A stretch of DNA of 64,000 bases from Sphingobacterium sp. JB170 (GCF_900163865.1 NZ_FUKU01000005.1:1-64000), one strand, 5' to 3'; shown: positions 23,129 through 33,395, numbered from the stretch's first letter. The notes: a model not told the origin generated them from the sequence alone. A program made the numbers and translations.

Positions 23129-24457
23129 TTAAGCGGCGACTTTTTCTGTTTTGTTTACTTGTGGTATTTCTATTCCTTTAGTCTTTTCTATACGTTTCAG
23201 CATTCTAATTTCAACTTTTCTAAATAGGGCGATAACTTTCCGCTGTACGTCATCCACAATCTTCCAGTCTTTCGCAATATAAATATCAGTTGTTCGATTA
23301 CCCTCATCGACATGGTTGAGCGCAAGGGCTATATCATCTTTGCTCATACGGCATTCATTCCGTGCTACATTGGCAAATGTATGTCTGGCCCAATAATACG
23401 TTACCTCGGATAGACCAGTCAAGCGACATATTTCTTCCATCCCTTTGCTCAAAGCCTTATTTAGATTTCCGATAGTAGCATATCGCTCTGCCAGCTTACC
23501 CATATATTTTTCTAACAATGGTTTGGCTTCATCCACGATTTTGATACTTATAAAGGCTGAATCTTTTCTTCGATCTGTGGTTTTTGAACGTTTGTATTCA
23601 AGCCGGTCACCTTTAATATTTTGTTGATTGAATTTGTAAAAATCTACGGCATTTGTACCACATAGGTAAAACGAAAGCATATACAGATCTCGTGCAAGTT
23701 CTGCACGGCTACCGTGTTTCGTAATGCAATTCTTTATAAGAAAAACTTCTTCAAGATTATTATGCTTTTCTTTAGTCCTTGCAGGAGGTGAACCAACTTT
23801 ATACTTCTTGAATGGATAATGCTTTATTCGGAATATCCCAATATCTTCTTCGTTATAACGGTTTCTCGCAGCGTTGAACAGGGTACGAAGATCACGCATA
23901 TAATTATGAACAGCCGAACTACTTATGCCTTTTGAAATGGTCGTAACGGGTTTACCGAATTGATTAAGTCGGTTAATCGTGCGCTCCGACTTCAAAAAAC
24001 GCTCATAAGATAAGAGCATGGTGTAATGAATTTGGTTTATAGAAAAGGATTCCATCTTAAAATAATCCACAAGACTGTTTCGCACTACATTGAAGTTTTC
24101 AGCACTCTTGGTTCTTCCTACCTCTTTTAAACCCTTTATATGTTCGTCGCAGAATTTCACAAAATCAACTTCCTCGTCCATATCTCTTAAAAAATCCCGT
24201 AAGGCCTCCGTAGAAAAATGGTCAAGTTTTGCCTCCAAATCACTGATAGTGTTTCGGTATTTCCTCAACTGTTGCTCGACTATATCCGCAACAAAAGGAT
24301 CTTTAATTTTGAAATCTTTGGTCAGTTGCTTCCTGACTACAAAATGGGTTGTGTCGATGTACTTTCTGTCTCCTTTGTGATAGACCCTGATTTTTACGTT
24401 GTAAGTGCCATCAGCTTTCTTGTGATGTTCAAAGATTTTTGCGCTTACGGTTGCCAT
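23129..24457 (-). CDS. Tyrosine recombinase (ICE integrase)
   Basis: About 442 residues from the preferred ATG (MATVSAKIFEHHKKADGTYN); an upstream ATG adds 16 residues that do not fit the family. Order: arm-binding domain, SAM-like core-binding domain (about 120-220), catalytic domain. Catalytic residues visible: R in ELARDLYMLSF, H and R in YYWARHTFANVARN, H in ALNHVDEGN and the nucleophile Tyr in TDIYIAKDWK. It belongs to the Bacteroidetes conjugative-transposon integrases, which insert at tRNA 3' ends. It lies 185 bases from the 3' end of tRNA-Asn, the expected geometry for an element integrated in that gene, so this is the integrase-proximal end of the ICE. Confidence 0.93.
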   Translation of the reverse strand: MATVSAKIFEHHKKADGTYNVKIRVYHKGDRKYIDTTHFVVRKQLTKDFKIKDPFVADIVEQQLRKYRNTISDLEAKLDHFSTEALRDFLRDMDEEVDFVKFCDEHIKGLKEVGRTKSAENFNVVRNSLVDYFKMESFSINQIHYTMLLSYERFLKSERTINRLNQFGKPVTTISKGISSSAVHNYMRDLRTLFNAARNRYNEEDIGIFRIKHYPFKKYKVGSPPARTKEKHNNLEEVFLIKNCITKHGSRAELARDLYMLSFYLCGTNAVDFYKFNQQNIKGDRLEYKRSKTTDRRKDSAFISIKIVDEAKPLLEKYMGKLAERYATIGNLNKALSKGMEEICRLTGLSEVTYYWARHTFANVARNECRMSKDDIALALNHVDEGNRTTDIYIAKDWKIVDDVQRKVIALFRKVEIRMLKRIEKTKGIEIPQVNKTEKVAA

Positions 24458-24599
24458 AATTTTTTCCTTAAGCACGCAGGAATTTCTGTACCCTATTTGT
24501 ACCATTCCTACGTGAAGTTCAACAAAAAACTATGTAAATCACGCCATTTCGGAGAACCCGACTTGGCAAACGCAGACGTTCCTAATCTGCCCTAAAACG

Positions 24600-24639
24600 C
24601 AAAAAAAGCCGTTTTTTGATATCAAAAACGACTTTTTTT
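24600..24639. terminator. Hairpin terminator between integrase and tRNA-Asn
   Basis: AAAAAAGCCGTTTTT, then TGATATC, then a mirrored AAAAACGACTTTTTTT make a near-perfect stem with T-tracts on both strands. It can end the tRNA transcript (minus). It lies immediately beyond the encoded CCA, in the DNA that the element would bring as its att arm. Confidence 0.65.
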
Positions 24640-24644
24640 ATTGG

Positions 24645-24718
24645 CTCCTGAAGCTGGGCTCGAACCAGCGACCCTCTGATTAACAGTCAGATGCTCTAAC
24701 CAACTGAGCTATTCAGGA
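24645..24718 (-). tRNA. tRNA-Asn (GTT), integrase-proximal copy
   Basis: Minus strand, 74 bases: acceptor TCCTGAA/TTCAGGA, D-arm AGCTCAGTTGGTTAGAGC, anticodon loop CTGTTAA with GTT, T-arm loop TTCGAGC, discriminator G. The bases directly after it (24644-24642) are CCA, so this copy has an encoded CCA end, which the tandem copy at 25131 lacks. The probable ICE attachment site is at its 3' end. Confidence 0.96.
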
Positions 24719-25130
24719 ATCTATTCGCTGAAGCGTTGTTCCCGTTTCAGTGTTGCAAAAGTAGCGCTTAATTAGCTTATTTGCAAAATAATCTCATATT
24801 TTTATCCAAAAAAAACTAGATAATTCTTAATGAGCTCATATACAGCAACCACCTATCGACTACTGCTCCTTGCGCAATCTCAATCTTCAGTTCCGAAGGG
24901 AAAAAATCCAGCTAAGCCGTACCTAAATGCAAATGAATTGCGCATTAGAACTAAAGAAAAGAACCCATAAAAAAACGAAGTACATTTTACGCCGATCAAA
25001 ACTTTCGCACGTACCCAGAAACTATATATAACAATCCGATTCAGGATGTCGGTTATCCTTCGAAAAAATTTTCCATCTAACCCTATAAAAGCAAAAAGCT
25101 ATTCTTCTTCTCGAAAAACAGCCTTTTTTG
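24719..25130. other. Spacer between the two tRNA-Asn genes
   Basis: There is no convincing gene. It holds the promoter of the proximal tRNA (next entry) and, at about 25091-25128, an A/T-rich imperfect hairpin (AAAAAGCT against AGCCTTTTTT) that could terminate the distal tRNA transcript. The 5' flanks of both tRNAs share GAAGCGTTGTTCCCGTTTCA-like sequence, so the duplication unit included upstream DNA. Confidence 0.6.
24756..24788 (-). promoter_or_regulatory. Bacteroidetes-type promoter of tRNA-Asn
   Basis: On minus, TTTTG (24788-24784), a 20-base spacer and TACTTTTG (24763-24756) fit the TTTG-N19/20-TAnnTTTG consensus very well. The start point would fall about 30 bases before the tRNA 5' end. 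The second tRNA copy has only a degenerate box (TAATTG, 25247-25242). Confidence 0.7.
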
Positions 25131-25204
25131 CTCCTGAAGCTGGGCTCGAACCAGCGACCCTCTGATTAACAGTCAGATGCTCTAACCAACTGAGCTATTC
25201 AGGA
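25131..25204 (-). tRNA. tRNA-Asn (GTT), distal copy
   Basis: The 74-base tRNA body appears identical to that of the integrase-proximal copy, with the same GTT anticodon. The 3' flank reads GCAAAAAAGG, so CCA is not encoded and must be added enzymatically, as is common in this phylum. Confidence 0.96.
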
Positions 25205-25324
25205 ATTTATTTACTGAAGCGTTGTTTCCGTTTCAGTGATGCAATTATCGGAAGTTTTAACGAATTGTGCAAATATTTTTTAGCATAAAACCACAAGTTA
25301 CTCAAACCCAATACAATCTTTTTT

Positions 25325-26698
25325 TTACAACAGCGCGCCACCTAATATTAACGATGTAACCGTAAAATAAATTATTAGTCCGGTAACATCGACAAGTGTC
25401 GAGACAAATGGAGCAGATGAACTTGCTGGATCGGCCCCGAATTTGCGAAGCAAGAAGGGCAACATTGCCCCGACTATCGAACCCCACATAACAACGCCCA
25501 CCAGCGAGAATCCAATAGCTAATCCATACAGTACCCAAACATCTCCATAACCACCAGTAAACGCTTGATCTACCGAAATACGAAGAAATCCCATTGTACC
25601 CAAAATAAGCCCCAGAAATAAACCCGAGAGGATCTCACGACGCATGACGCGCCACCAGTCTCGCAATGTAACTTCACCCATTGCCATTGCCTGGATAATT
25701 AATGTCGAAGCTTGCGATCCGCTATTTCCCCCACTCGACATAATTAATGGCATCAGCAATACTAAAATTGTAGTAAGACGATCTTCATAAAATGTCAGAA
25801 CATTAAAGGTTAAAAGTTGACCGAGGAAAAGTACAATAAGCCAGCCTCCGCGCTTTTTCACCAAATTAAAGATCGAAACGTCTAAATACGGCTCATCAAG
25901 TGCTTCAGTACCCCCAATTCGCTGCATATCCTCGCTATATTCTTCATTTGCCACCCAAAGAATATCGTCAATCGTTACAATCCCGAGCATAATGCCTTGT
26001 TCATCAACAACAGGTAGCGCGACTCTGTTATTCATTCTAAAAACATTTACAGCCTCTTCCTGCGGATCGTCAGCATGAAGTGCAATCAACCGATTATCAA
26101 TAAGATCTTCAACTTTGGTTTCTGGATCAGAAATTAATATATCACGAATACGAATATCGTCGACAAGATGCCCTTGCTGATCAATAACGTATAATACATC
26201 GATCGTTTCAGATGCATTACCATAACGCCGGATGTGTTCTAGAATGCGCGCGATCGACCAGTGTGGTTTCACGGTTATATAATCTGGGGTCATCAAACGG
26301 CCTACACTATCTTCGAGATAACCCAAGAGCGAAAGCGCCTCCTTGCGTTCTTCGGGAGAAAGCATAATAATTAAATGCTTTACGACATCACCTTTTAATT
26401 CACTAAAAAAAGACGTCCGGTCATCTGGCGGCATTTCGTTGATAAGCTCTCGGACTTTTGGTGCCGATAGCTTTTTAAAAATACGTTCTTGCGTGGGGAA
26501 ATCTAGGATACCGAAAACATGAACAGCTCGGTTAATATTTAACGTTTCAATAAACAAAGCGGCATGCTCTGGAAGTTCGTCGATCAGCTCTTCGACGTCA
26601 GAAATGTTCTGCTCATTAAGAAAATCCTGAAGTATCGAGATCTCACCTTCCTCGATCCACTTTTCAACAAGTTCTACTTGCATCTCTAATTCTTCCAT
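25325..26698 (-). CDS. mgtE: Magnesium transporter MgtE
   Basis: A 457-residue protein with the full MgtE plan: an N-terminal helical superhelix domain (to about residue 130; ELIDELPEHAALFIETL, LINEMPPDDRTSFF), two CBS domains (about 135-255; GRLMTPDYITVKP, VALPVVDEQGIMLGIVTIDD) and five membrane helices beginning near 285, with the pore segment MPLIMSSGGNSGSQASTL. The cytosolic domains sense Mg2+ and close the channel when the ion is plentiful. It lies just upstream of the tRNA-Asn pair on the chromosome side, same strand. Length is normal for the family and the start follows a clear ribosome-loading gap. Confidence 0.96.
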   Translation of the reverse strand: MEELEMQVELVEKWIEEGEISILQDFLNEQNISDVEELIDELPEHAALFIETLNINRAVHVFGILDFPTQERIFKKLSAPKVRELINEMPPDDRTSFFSELKGDVVKHLIIMLSPEERKEALSLLGYLEDSVGRLMTPDYITVKPHWSIARILEHIRRYGNASETIDVLYVIDQQGHLVDDIRIRDILISDPETKVEDLIDNRLIALHADDPQEEAVNVFRMNNRVALPVVDEQGIMLGIVTIDDILWVANEEYSEDMQRIGGTEALDEPYLDVSIFNLVKKRGGWLIVLFLGQLLTFNVLTFYEDRLTTILVLLMPLIMSSGGNSGSQASTLIIQAMAMGEVTLRDWWRVMRREILSGLFLGLILGTMGFLRISVDQAFTGGYGDVWVLYGLAIGFSLVGVVMWGSIVGAMLPFLLRKFGADPASSSAPFVSTLVDVTGLIIYFTVTSLILGGALL

Positions 26699-27359
26699 AA
26701 CTATTCTTAGTTTATTCCAATTCCTACATGGGTATTATTTATTTGGAGCAAAAGTCGCTTTTTTTGTTTGAAATAACTAATACTATTTTTGACACCTTCC
26801 GTCATCAAAACAAACACAAATCATTGCAAACTGACTCCCGATTCTTTTCTCCATTAACCGGTATAAATGACCTAATGTCATGCGACATATTCCAACAATA
26901 TGCGATGCACACATTGCCAGTTCGACTCACAGTCACCTGACAATAATACTCCGAACTGAATCTCGAATACTAAAACATTTATAGGCGAACTGAAGGAAAT
27001 CTCACAGAGGGCTTCAAAAGAAAAAAACTCAAAATCAAACAAAGGCGAACCTACAATTCCAATTATAAGGACAGTATCTACGGAAACAAAATATCTACAA
27101 ATTTATCTTATCTTGCATCATGCTTTTGCATATACTTCAACTGGAGTAAAACACCCAAGTTCAGAAGAACGGAAATCACAAAAAAGACAAAATAAATGAT
27201 AAAAAACCGCAAAATAAAATATTTACAAAAACATATTTTACACTTATAATCAACACTTTACACGTACTACATAAACAATTAGAACAACTATAAAAGTCCT
27301 TTTCAACTAAAAATACTAGTAATCAATATATTTAACCTATGTATTGAACATATTAAACC
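26699..27359. other. Divergent intergenic region, no gene seen
   Basis: These 661 bases between mgtE (minus) and the large exported protein (plus) are AT-rich. A 70-codon frame at 26728-26940 has no protein-like composition and was not called. It presumably holds the two promoters; I see no riboswitch-like (M-box) structure for mgtE. Confidence 0.6.
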
Positions 27360-30161
27360 ATGATAATCAAACTAATAACAACAATTACCTTAATAATAAT
27401 TACACTATCAAGCTTTAGCCAAATTATTGACGACGAGCAATCGCGTCCATCGATAGATTGGAAGCAGATAGACCATGAAAATTATCAACTTATTTTCCCC
27501 GCTGAGATGGAAGAAGTAGCTCAAAGACTCGCCGCTGATCTGCCTTATTACATATTGCGCAACGACGAATACTTTCGCATAAAATCCAAGAAAACGTCAA
27601 TTATCCTACAGGGAAATCACCTTGCTCAAAATGGTTTTGTTCAGCTCGCGCCACGGAAGTCCGAGCTATTCCCCGTTGCATCTGCTACAGCGGACAACCA
27701 ATCCTGGCTTCCAAATTTAGCGATACATGAACTGCGACACATTGCTCAGTTTGACAAAATGACAGGAAAAATGAAGCGACCTTTTCTCGAACAATTAGCA
27801 TTTGCACTATATGGCTTAAACCTTCCGGCATGGTACTTCGAAGGCGATGCCGTCCTTTCCGAAACTTTAAATAGCACAGGTGGAAGGGGGCGATTACCTT
27901 CCTGGGAAATGCCACTACGCACAAACTTACTTTCTGGAAAAACATATAGTTTTGAGAAATACGTATTGGGAACATATAAAGATCTCACCCCCTCCTACTA
28001 TACTATTGGTTACTTTATAAACAGCTATATCGCGAATCATTACACGACCAATAGCACCGATAACATATTATCCAAAATGCAAGGTAAACTGATCCGGCCG
28101 TTCAATTTTAGACGCGCTTTAAAAGAAGAAACCGGGGAAACCTCGTCCACTATTTTCCAAAAAGTAACACAGGAACTTAAAGAGAAATGGGAACACGAAA
28201 GGCCACGTTTAGCGAGCAAATCGGCGCTAATCAACACGCCCGAAAGCCCGTACCCAACAGACTATTTACTACCACAAATGGGAGACAGCGGAGCTATCTA
28301 TGCATTATATAGATCGCCAGAAACCGTAAACAAAATTGTGAAAATTGGTGCAAAAAAAAACCAAGAAGTGCTCAAAACAGGCCTCCAAATCGCACCTCAC
28401 TTCGATATTAGGGGCGGGGAAATAGTTTGGGACGAATATCGCAAGAATTCCCGATTCGGGAAACAAACCTACAGTGTTGTAAATGTATACGATATTAAAA
28501 GGCACAAAATCAAAACGTTAACAAAGAATAGCAGATACTATGCTCCTAGCTTTCACCCTAGATCCGATAAGATTGTTGCTGTTGAAGTTGCCACAAACCT
28601 CAAAAGCAGAATCATCATACTGGACTCAAAAACAGGCGCACTCGTTGACAGCATCCCTCCGATATCCGGCACACACCTTCAGCAACCTCGTTATAACGAA
28701 ATAGGAACAAAGATAGTCGCGATCGCTGTATCCGAAAAAGGAACAAATTTAATTCAGTTTGATATCGATAGCAAACAATATGAATTCCTCCTGAAGTGGG
28801 GAAATCAGCAGATCGACCGACCATTTTACAATGATAAATCTGTAATTTATAAAGCTCATTACGATGGAATCGACAATATTTATAGCCGATCTCCCGAAGG
28901 AAAAGTGACCAAACTAACGAATGCTCAGTACGGGGCCTTCAACGGGACAATAGATAATAATGACGATTTATTATACAACGATTATCAAGCGGATGGTTAT
29001 AAAATAGCGAAAACCCCTGGAGACAGTATATTTTCACGCGCCCCAGTCGCACGCCCACTATACCTCTCTCCGACCATAGAAAAGTTAAAAAACACACCGC
29101 GGCCACAAATAGATACTGGAAGTATGTCACTACCAGTAAAAGATTATAACTCCGATCGTCACCTTGTGAATTTTCACAGTCTATCCATTAGCGCTACAAA
29201 TTTCGAAAGTTTCGACAACTATATTCCTGGACTATTTTGGCTTTCCAATGATATTCTAAATACCACGCAAATGCGCGTTGGGTACGAGTATGATCCAGAA
29301 TTACAAAAAAGCCGATATTCAGCCGAAATATCTTACAGAAAATACCTCCCGATAATCACACTTCGCTATTTAAATCGCGGTTTAACGCGCAACGCAGTAA
29401 GTGCGAATAACCCTAAAAACACGATAATGTATGATTACCGCGATAATCATTTGTCGCTTGATATCGCTCTCCCATTTTCTATATATCGCCAAAACATCGT
29501 TTACAGCTATGGCGCAAACTTCGGAACCTCGTTTACAAATAGATATAATGTTAGTGTTGATTTACAAAATTTCACGAAAAATATTGTCTTTCCCCTAAAT
29601 TACCAATTGTATTTCAATCGAAATACCATGCGTAGCAAAATGGATTTGGCCCCCAAGTGGGGGCAAAATATCAGCGTTACCTACCGCCACCTCCCATTTG
29701 CTCGAAACCAAAAAGGGCACATTTTTTCTGCTCGAACTAATCTGTACTTTCCGGGTATTGCAAAAAATCACAGCTTACAAATCCGTGTTGCGCTGCAGGA
29801 CGGCCAAGGCACATACGAAGGCGCATATGATATACCAATGGTCGCTGGATGGGGTTATTTTCACTCACCGATCGTCGAAAATACAGTATCGGTAAACTAC
29901 AAAATGCCCTTATTTTACCCGGACTGGAGCATCGGATCAGCGGGATATATAAAGAGATTTCAGGGATTTGTTTTCTCAGACTTCCAAAACATGCACCATA
30001 CAGGAATTCCAAAAAGCTTCGGCGTCGGTATTTCGGCAGACATCAATATATTTCGGTATGTCCTTCCGGATATTAACCTCGGTATGAAGGGAACCTATGT
30101 CAATGATAAAACTGCTAGTCAAAAAATTGTTCCATCATTTAGTGTAAGTTATACCTACTAA
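27360..30161 (+). CDS. Large exported protein: metallopeptidase-like, TolB-type propeller, barrel-like C-terminus
   Basis: A 933-residue protein with signal peptide MIIKLITTITLIIITLSSFS. Residues about 30-290 look like a gluzincin-type peptidase: NLAIHELRHIAQF gives H-E-x-x-H, and the downstream PAWYFEGDAVLSE supplies a plausible third Glu ligand. Residues about 300-560 have WD40/TolB-like repeats (HFDIRGGEIVWDEY, YYAPSFHPRSDKIVAVE, QQPRYNEIGTKIVAIA). The last 300 residues alternate short amphipathic strands with aromatics (YSAEISYRKYLPIITLRY) and end SFSVSYTY, as in outer-membrane barrels. I know of similarly built Bacteroidetes proteins but no assigned function; an outer-membrane-anchored peptidase is inferred. 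It is a single-gene unit facing pgk. Confidence 0.7.
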   Translation: MIIKLITTITLIIITLSSFSQIIDDEQSRPSIDWKQIDHENYQLIFPAEMEEVAQRLAADLPYYILRNDEYFRIKSKKTSIILQGNHLAQNGFVQLAPRKSELFPVASATADNQSWLPNLAIHELRHIAQFDKMTGKMKRPFLEQLAFALYGLNLPAWYFEGDAVLSETLNSTGGRGRLPSWEMPLRTNLLSGKTYSFEKYVLGTYKDLTPSYYTIGYFINSYIANHYTTNSTDNILSKMQGKLIRPFNFRRALKEETGETSSTIFQKVTQELKEKWEHERPRLASKSALINTPESPYPTDYLLPQMGDSGAIYALYRSPETVNKIVKIGAKKNQEVLKTGLQIAPHFDIRGGEIVWDEYRKNSRFGKQTYSVVNVYDIKRHKIKTLTKNSRYYAPSFHPRSDKIVAVEVATNLKSRIIILDSKTGALVDSIPPISGTHLQQPRYNEIGTKIVAIAVSEKGTNLIQFDIDSKQYEFLLKWGNQQIDRPFYNDKSVIYKAHYDGIDNIYSRSPEGKVTKLTNAQYGAFNGTIDNNDDLLYNDYQADGYKIAKTPGDSIFSRAPVARPLYLSPTIEKLKNTPRPQIDTGSMSLPVKDYNSDRHLVNFHSLSISATNFESFDNYIPGLFWLSNDILNTTQMRVGYEYDPELQKSRYSAEISYRKYLPIITLRYLNRGLTRNAVSANNPKNTIMYDYRDNHLSLDIALPFSIYRQNIVYSYGANFGTSFTNRYNVSVDLQNFTKNIVFPLNYQLYFNRNTMRSKMDLAPKWGQNISVTYRHLPFARNQKGHIFSARTNLYFPGIAKNHSLQIRVALQDGQGTYEGAYDIPMVAGWGYFHSPIVENTVSVNYKMPLFYPDWSIGSAGYIKRFQGFVFSDFQNMHHTGIPKSFGVGISADINIFRYVLPDINLGMKGTYVNDKTASQKIVPSFSVSYTY

Positions 30162-30164
30162 AAA

Positions 30165-30191
30165 AGCCATGGCAAAAATTTCGCCATGGCT
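30165..30191. terminator. Terminator of pgk (minus), shared with the facing gene
   Basis: Arms AGCCATGGC and GCCATGGCT (9 bp) with a 9-base loop. On minus the stem is followed by TTTTTT, so it terminates pgk; it overlaps the 3' edge of the plus gene. Confidence 0.8.
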
Positions 30192-30213
30192 CACTTAATA
30201 TCTATAAAATCGT

Positions 30214-31404
30214 TTAATCGTTCAATGCTTGAACACCTGGAAGTATCTTACCTTCCATATATTCCAACAGAGCACCACCACCCGTACTTACGTAACTCAC
30301 GTGTTCGGTCATCCCGAATTTCGAAATTGCAGCTGCAGAATCACCGCCACCAATCAACGAAAAAGCTCCCCGCTCGGTTGCCGCAACGATCGCATCGGCC
30401 ACCGTTTTGGTTCCTTTTGCGAAAGTCTCAAATTCAAACACACCCATCGGGCCATTCCATAGTATAGTGTTCGACGCACCAATTACCTCGGCAAAGTGAA
30501 ATGACGAGTCAGGTCCGATGTCTAATCCTTGTTTATCAGCTGGAATTTGGTCATTCGGTCCATCGTATGTATTAGCGTCATTAGAAAACCCATCAGCAAT
30601 CTGTGCATCCGTCGGTAAAACCAAGTTCACACCCTTTTCTTCTGCCTTTGCCACTAATTCGTTCGCAAGATCCAACTTATCTAGCTCGACAAGAGACTGA
30701 CCAATTTCGCCACCAACAGCCTTAACAAAGGTGTATGCCATACCTCCACCAACAATCAAATTATCAACTTTATCCAGTAAAGATTCGATGAGTTGAATCT
30801 TGTCGGAAACCTTCGCTCCCCCCATAATAGCGGTGAAAGGACGTTGTGGACGATTGAGAACTTTCTCTGCATTGTTAATTTCTGAAGCCATTAAGAATCC
30901 AGCAAATTTCTCGCCTGGAAAAAATTGCGCAATGACAGCAGTAGACGCATGGGCACGATGTGCTGTACCGAACGCATCGTTAACGTATACATCGCCTAAT
31001 TTTGATAACTTCTCTGCGAAAGCAACATCTCCATTTTCCTCTTCCTTGTAAAAACGCAGGTTTTCTAATAACAAGACTTGACCATCTTGCAACGCAGCAC
31101 TTTTGGAAACGGCTTGTTCCCCAATACAATCATCAGCGAATTGTACATCAACCGCCAGTTCTTTCGATAAATGCGTTACGATATGCTTCAATGAATATTT
31201 ATCAACGGGTCCATCTTTTGGTCTCCCTAAATGAGACATCAAAATTACCGAACCACCGTCATTTAATATTTTCTGTATCGAGGGTTTTGCCCCCTGAATA
31301 CGATTATCATCAGTTATATTAAAATTCTCATCTAAGGGCACATTAAAGTCCACGCGCACAAGCGCTTTCTTTCCTGAGAAGTTTATATCTTCAATAGTTT
31401 TCAT
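30214..31404 (-). CDS. pgk: Phosphoglycerate kinase
   Basis: A 396-residue glycolytic enzyme that makes ATP from 1,3-bisphosphoglycerate and ADP. Signatures: [15 protein letters not shown] at the N-terminus, [36 protein letters not shown], the hinge [20 protein letters not shown], the nucleotide site [10 protein letters not shown] and the C-terminal [13 protein letters not shown] with [14 protein letters not shown]. All are intact and the length is standard. It is monocistronic, converging on the exported protein and ending at a shared hairpin. Confidence 0.98.
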   Translation of the reverse strand: MKTIEDINFSGKKALVRVDFNVPLDENFNITDDNRIQGAKPSIQKILNDGGSVILMSHLGRPKDGPVDKYSLKHIVTHLSKELAVDVQFADDCIGEQAVSKSAALQDGQVLLLENLRFYKEEENGDVAFAEKLSKLGDVYVNDAFGTAHRAHASTAVIAQFFPGEKFAGFLMASEINNAEKVLNRPQRPFTAIMGGAKVSDKIQLIESLLDKVDNLIVGGGMAYTFVKAVGGEIGQSLVELDKLDLANELVAKAEEKGVNLVLPTDAQIADGFSNDANTYDGPNDQIPADKQGLDIGPDSSFHFAEVIGASNTILWNGPMGVFEFETFAKGTKTVADAIVAATERGAFSLIGGGDSAAAISKFGMTEHVSYVSTGGGALLEYMEGKILPGVQALND

Positions 31405-31489
31405 AAAAAATAAAATTTAAGTTGACCTGTGTATCTTCACGCCATAAATATAGAAAAAAGCAGTGACTTCAAAAAAAACTCGACTATAT

Positions 31490-33256
31490 TTATCTGATCT
31501 CCACCTTATACGGCATACGAGCCTGTATTCCAGAAGATTTAGTCACCGTTCGTAACTGATCCAGATGCTCACGGAACTCACCGAACTCCTCGCTAAACAT
31601 CCACAATTTTATTTTTTCCTTCGAGGTTCCTAATAATGAAGTAATGGGATCCTTGACTCTCGGGTAGTACGCAATCCTATAATCGGTCAAATTTGCTTTA
31701 CTTGCAGCCGCCTCAATTGCACGTGAAACATTGCCGATACCATCGACTAATCCATTATCTAGCGCTTGACGTCCGGTCCACACTCTACCTTGGCCAATAC
31801 TGTCCACTTCCGAAATCTCCATACCGCGACCAGTCGCCACTTTATTCATAAACGTACCATAGACACGATTGACTTCAGTTTGTATTATCGCACGTTCATC
31901 TTCAGTCATTAAACGATCTGGAGATGCGAGTAAATCGGCATACTTCCCTGTTTTAACTTCATCTAAATGGATGCCCAATTTATTGTTCAGCAAGCCTTTA
32001 AAACTCGGAATAAGCCCAAACACACCGATAGATCCTGTTAAGGTCTCGTTTTCAGCAAAAATAGAATCAGCGAGCGCCGAAATGTAATAGCCGCCAGAAG
32101 CTGCATAGTCGCCCATGGAAACGACAACCGGCTTACTCTCTTTGGTTAATTCGACCTCTCTCGCAATAATATCAGATGCTAATGCCGAGCCTCCTGGAGA
32201 ATTTACACGAATGACAACAGCCTTCACGCGATCGTCTCTTCTTAGTTTGCGTAATTCGCGCGAAATCCGATCGCCTCCAATATTAGTTTCTTCACCTTCA
32301 CCATCGACAATTGCACCATAGGCGTATAATACTGCAATGCGATCTCCTGTTACAGTCGTCTTATGAGTATCTCGATAATCTAAAATAGAGATAGCCGACA
32401 AATCTTTTTTCTCGTCAATCCCAACGCGTTCTTTCAGCGCGTTAATAACTTGATCGGTAAAAAGCATATCGTCAACAAAACCATACTTAATCGCATCCTC
32501 TGCGTTACGAATTAAATAATTATCTGCAATGTTTCGCAAAGAATCTATGGTAATTCCGCGCGAGGAGGATACATTTTCAAGAAAAGAATCGTAAGTACTA
32601 CCTAAATAAGAGGTCATCTGTTCCCTATTCGCATCACTCATTTCGTTCAGAATAAATGGTTCTACCGCCGATTTGTAGGTCCCGACTTTCACGACCTGCA
32701 TCTGCACCCCTAATTTATCCAACGCTTCTTTCATAAAGGTCACAGTCGCGGATAATCCCTTAAAATCCAAACTTCCTTCAGGATTTATATAAACCTTATC
32801 GGCCAGCGAAGCAAGCATATAAGCTTTCTGGGTAAACACGTCACTATAGGCTACGATAAATTTACCAGAGGTCTTAAAATCGTCGAGTGCGTCGTAAATT
32901 GCTTTGGTACTTGCAAAGCCGGTATTCACTGAGCGAGGATTCAAGTATATCCCTTTTATTCGATCGTCGGTTTTTGCGGCTCTAATTCTTCCGATGATAT
33001 CATTCAAACCGAGAGACTTTACTTCGCCCAATCCTGGAACAGTAATACCTTCAAAAGGATTTTCCTCGGTCCGCTCAGTAATCTCATGGTTCAAGGAAAT
33101 ATAAAGAATAGAATTCGACGGTACCGGTGTATCGTTACCGGAACTCATTTGACGTACGGTAGTCGTAATGATCGCAATTAGTACCACAACCAGTAGCACA
33201 ACAACGATTCCAATGCCTGTAACTGTCGCTAAAACGTATTTAAAAAATGATCTCAT
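31490..33256 (-). CDS. sppA: Signal peptide peptidase SppA, 67K type
   Basis: About 588 residues from the preferred ATG (MRSFFKYVLATVTGIGIVVV), which gives the expected N-terminal anchor; an upstream frame extension of 29 codons lacks any such logic. Two tandem S49 domains: the first supplies the catalytic Lys in VVKVGTYKSAVEPF, the second the nucleophile Ser in GDYAASGGYYIS, as in E. coli SppA. It degrades leftover signal peptides in the inner membrane. Divergent from folK, with 139 bases between them. Confidence 0.96.
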   Translation of the reverse strand: MRSFFKYVLATVTGIGIVVVLLVVVLIAIITTTVRQMSSGNDTPVPSNSILYISLNHEITERTEENPFEGITVPGLGEVKSLGLNDIIGRIRAAKTDDRIKGIYLNPRSVNTGFASTKAIYDALDDFKTSGKFIVAYSDVFTQKAYMLASLADKVYINPEGSLDFKGLSATVTFMKEALDKLGVQMQVVKVGTYKSAVEPFILNEMSDANREQMTSYLGSTYDSFLENVSSSRGITIDSLRNIADNYLIRNAEDAIKYGFVDDMLFTDQVINALKERVGIDEKKDLSAISILDYRDTHKTTVTGDRIAVLYAYGAIVDGEGEETNIGGDRISRELRKLRRDDRVKAVVIRVNSPGGSALASDIIAREVELTKESKPVVVSMGDYAASGGYYISALADSIFAENETLTGSIGVFGLIPSFKGLLNNKLGIHLDEVKTGKYADLLASPDRLMTEDERAIIQTEVNRVYGTFMNKVATGRGMEISEVDSIGQGRVWTGRQALDNGLVDGIGNVSRAIEAAASKANLTDYRIAYYPRVKDPITSLLGTSKEKIKLWMFSEEFGEFREHLDQLRTVTKSSGIQARMPYKVEIR

Positions 33257-33395
33257 ACAGTATATAATTAAGAATCTAAGATAATTCTTTATTTCCAACA
33301 ATGCGAAATTTAAATAGATATGCATTATCTTTATGCAACACAATTATCCTATTCATTACTTCTAATGTGATGGGATAAGTAGACTAATATCCGCA

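Noticed and set aside
23012-23227. Plus-strand frame across the integrase 3' end
   Set aside because: It overlaps the integrase and mini-protein coding regions and reads as low-complexity F/Y/L-rich sequence.
24645-25204. The two tRNA-Asn copies as attL and attR of a tiny integrated element
   Set aside because: Both copies are complete, including 5' halves and upstream sequence. An integrase-made pair would duplicate only the 3' part. A tandem tRNA duplication explains it better.
26728-26940. 70-codon frame in the mgtE intergenic region
   Set aside because: Composition is not protein-like, no ribosome-loading context, and no family resemblance; it lies in the promoter region.
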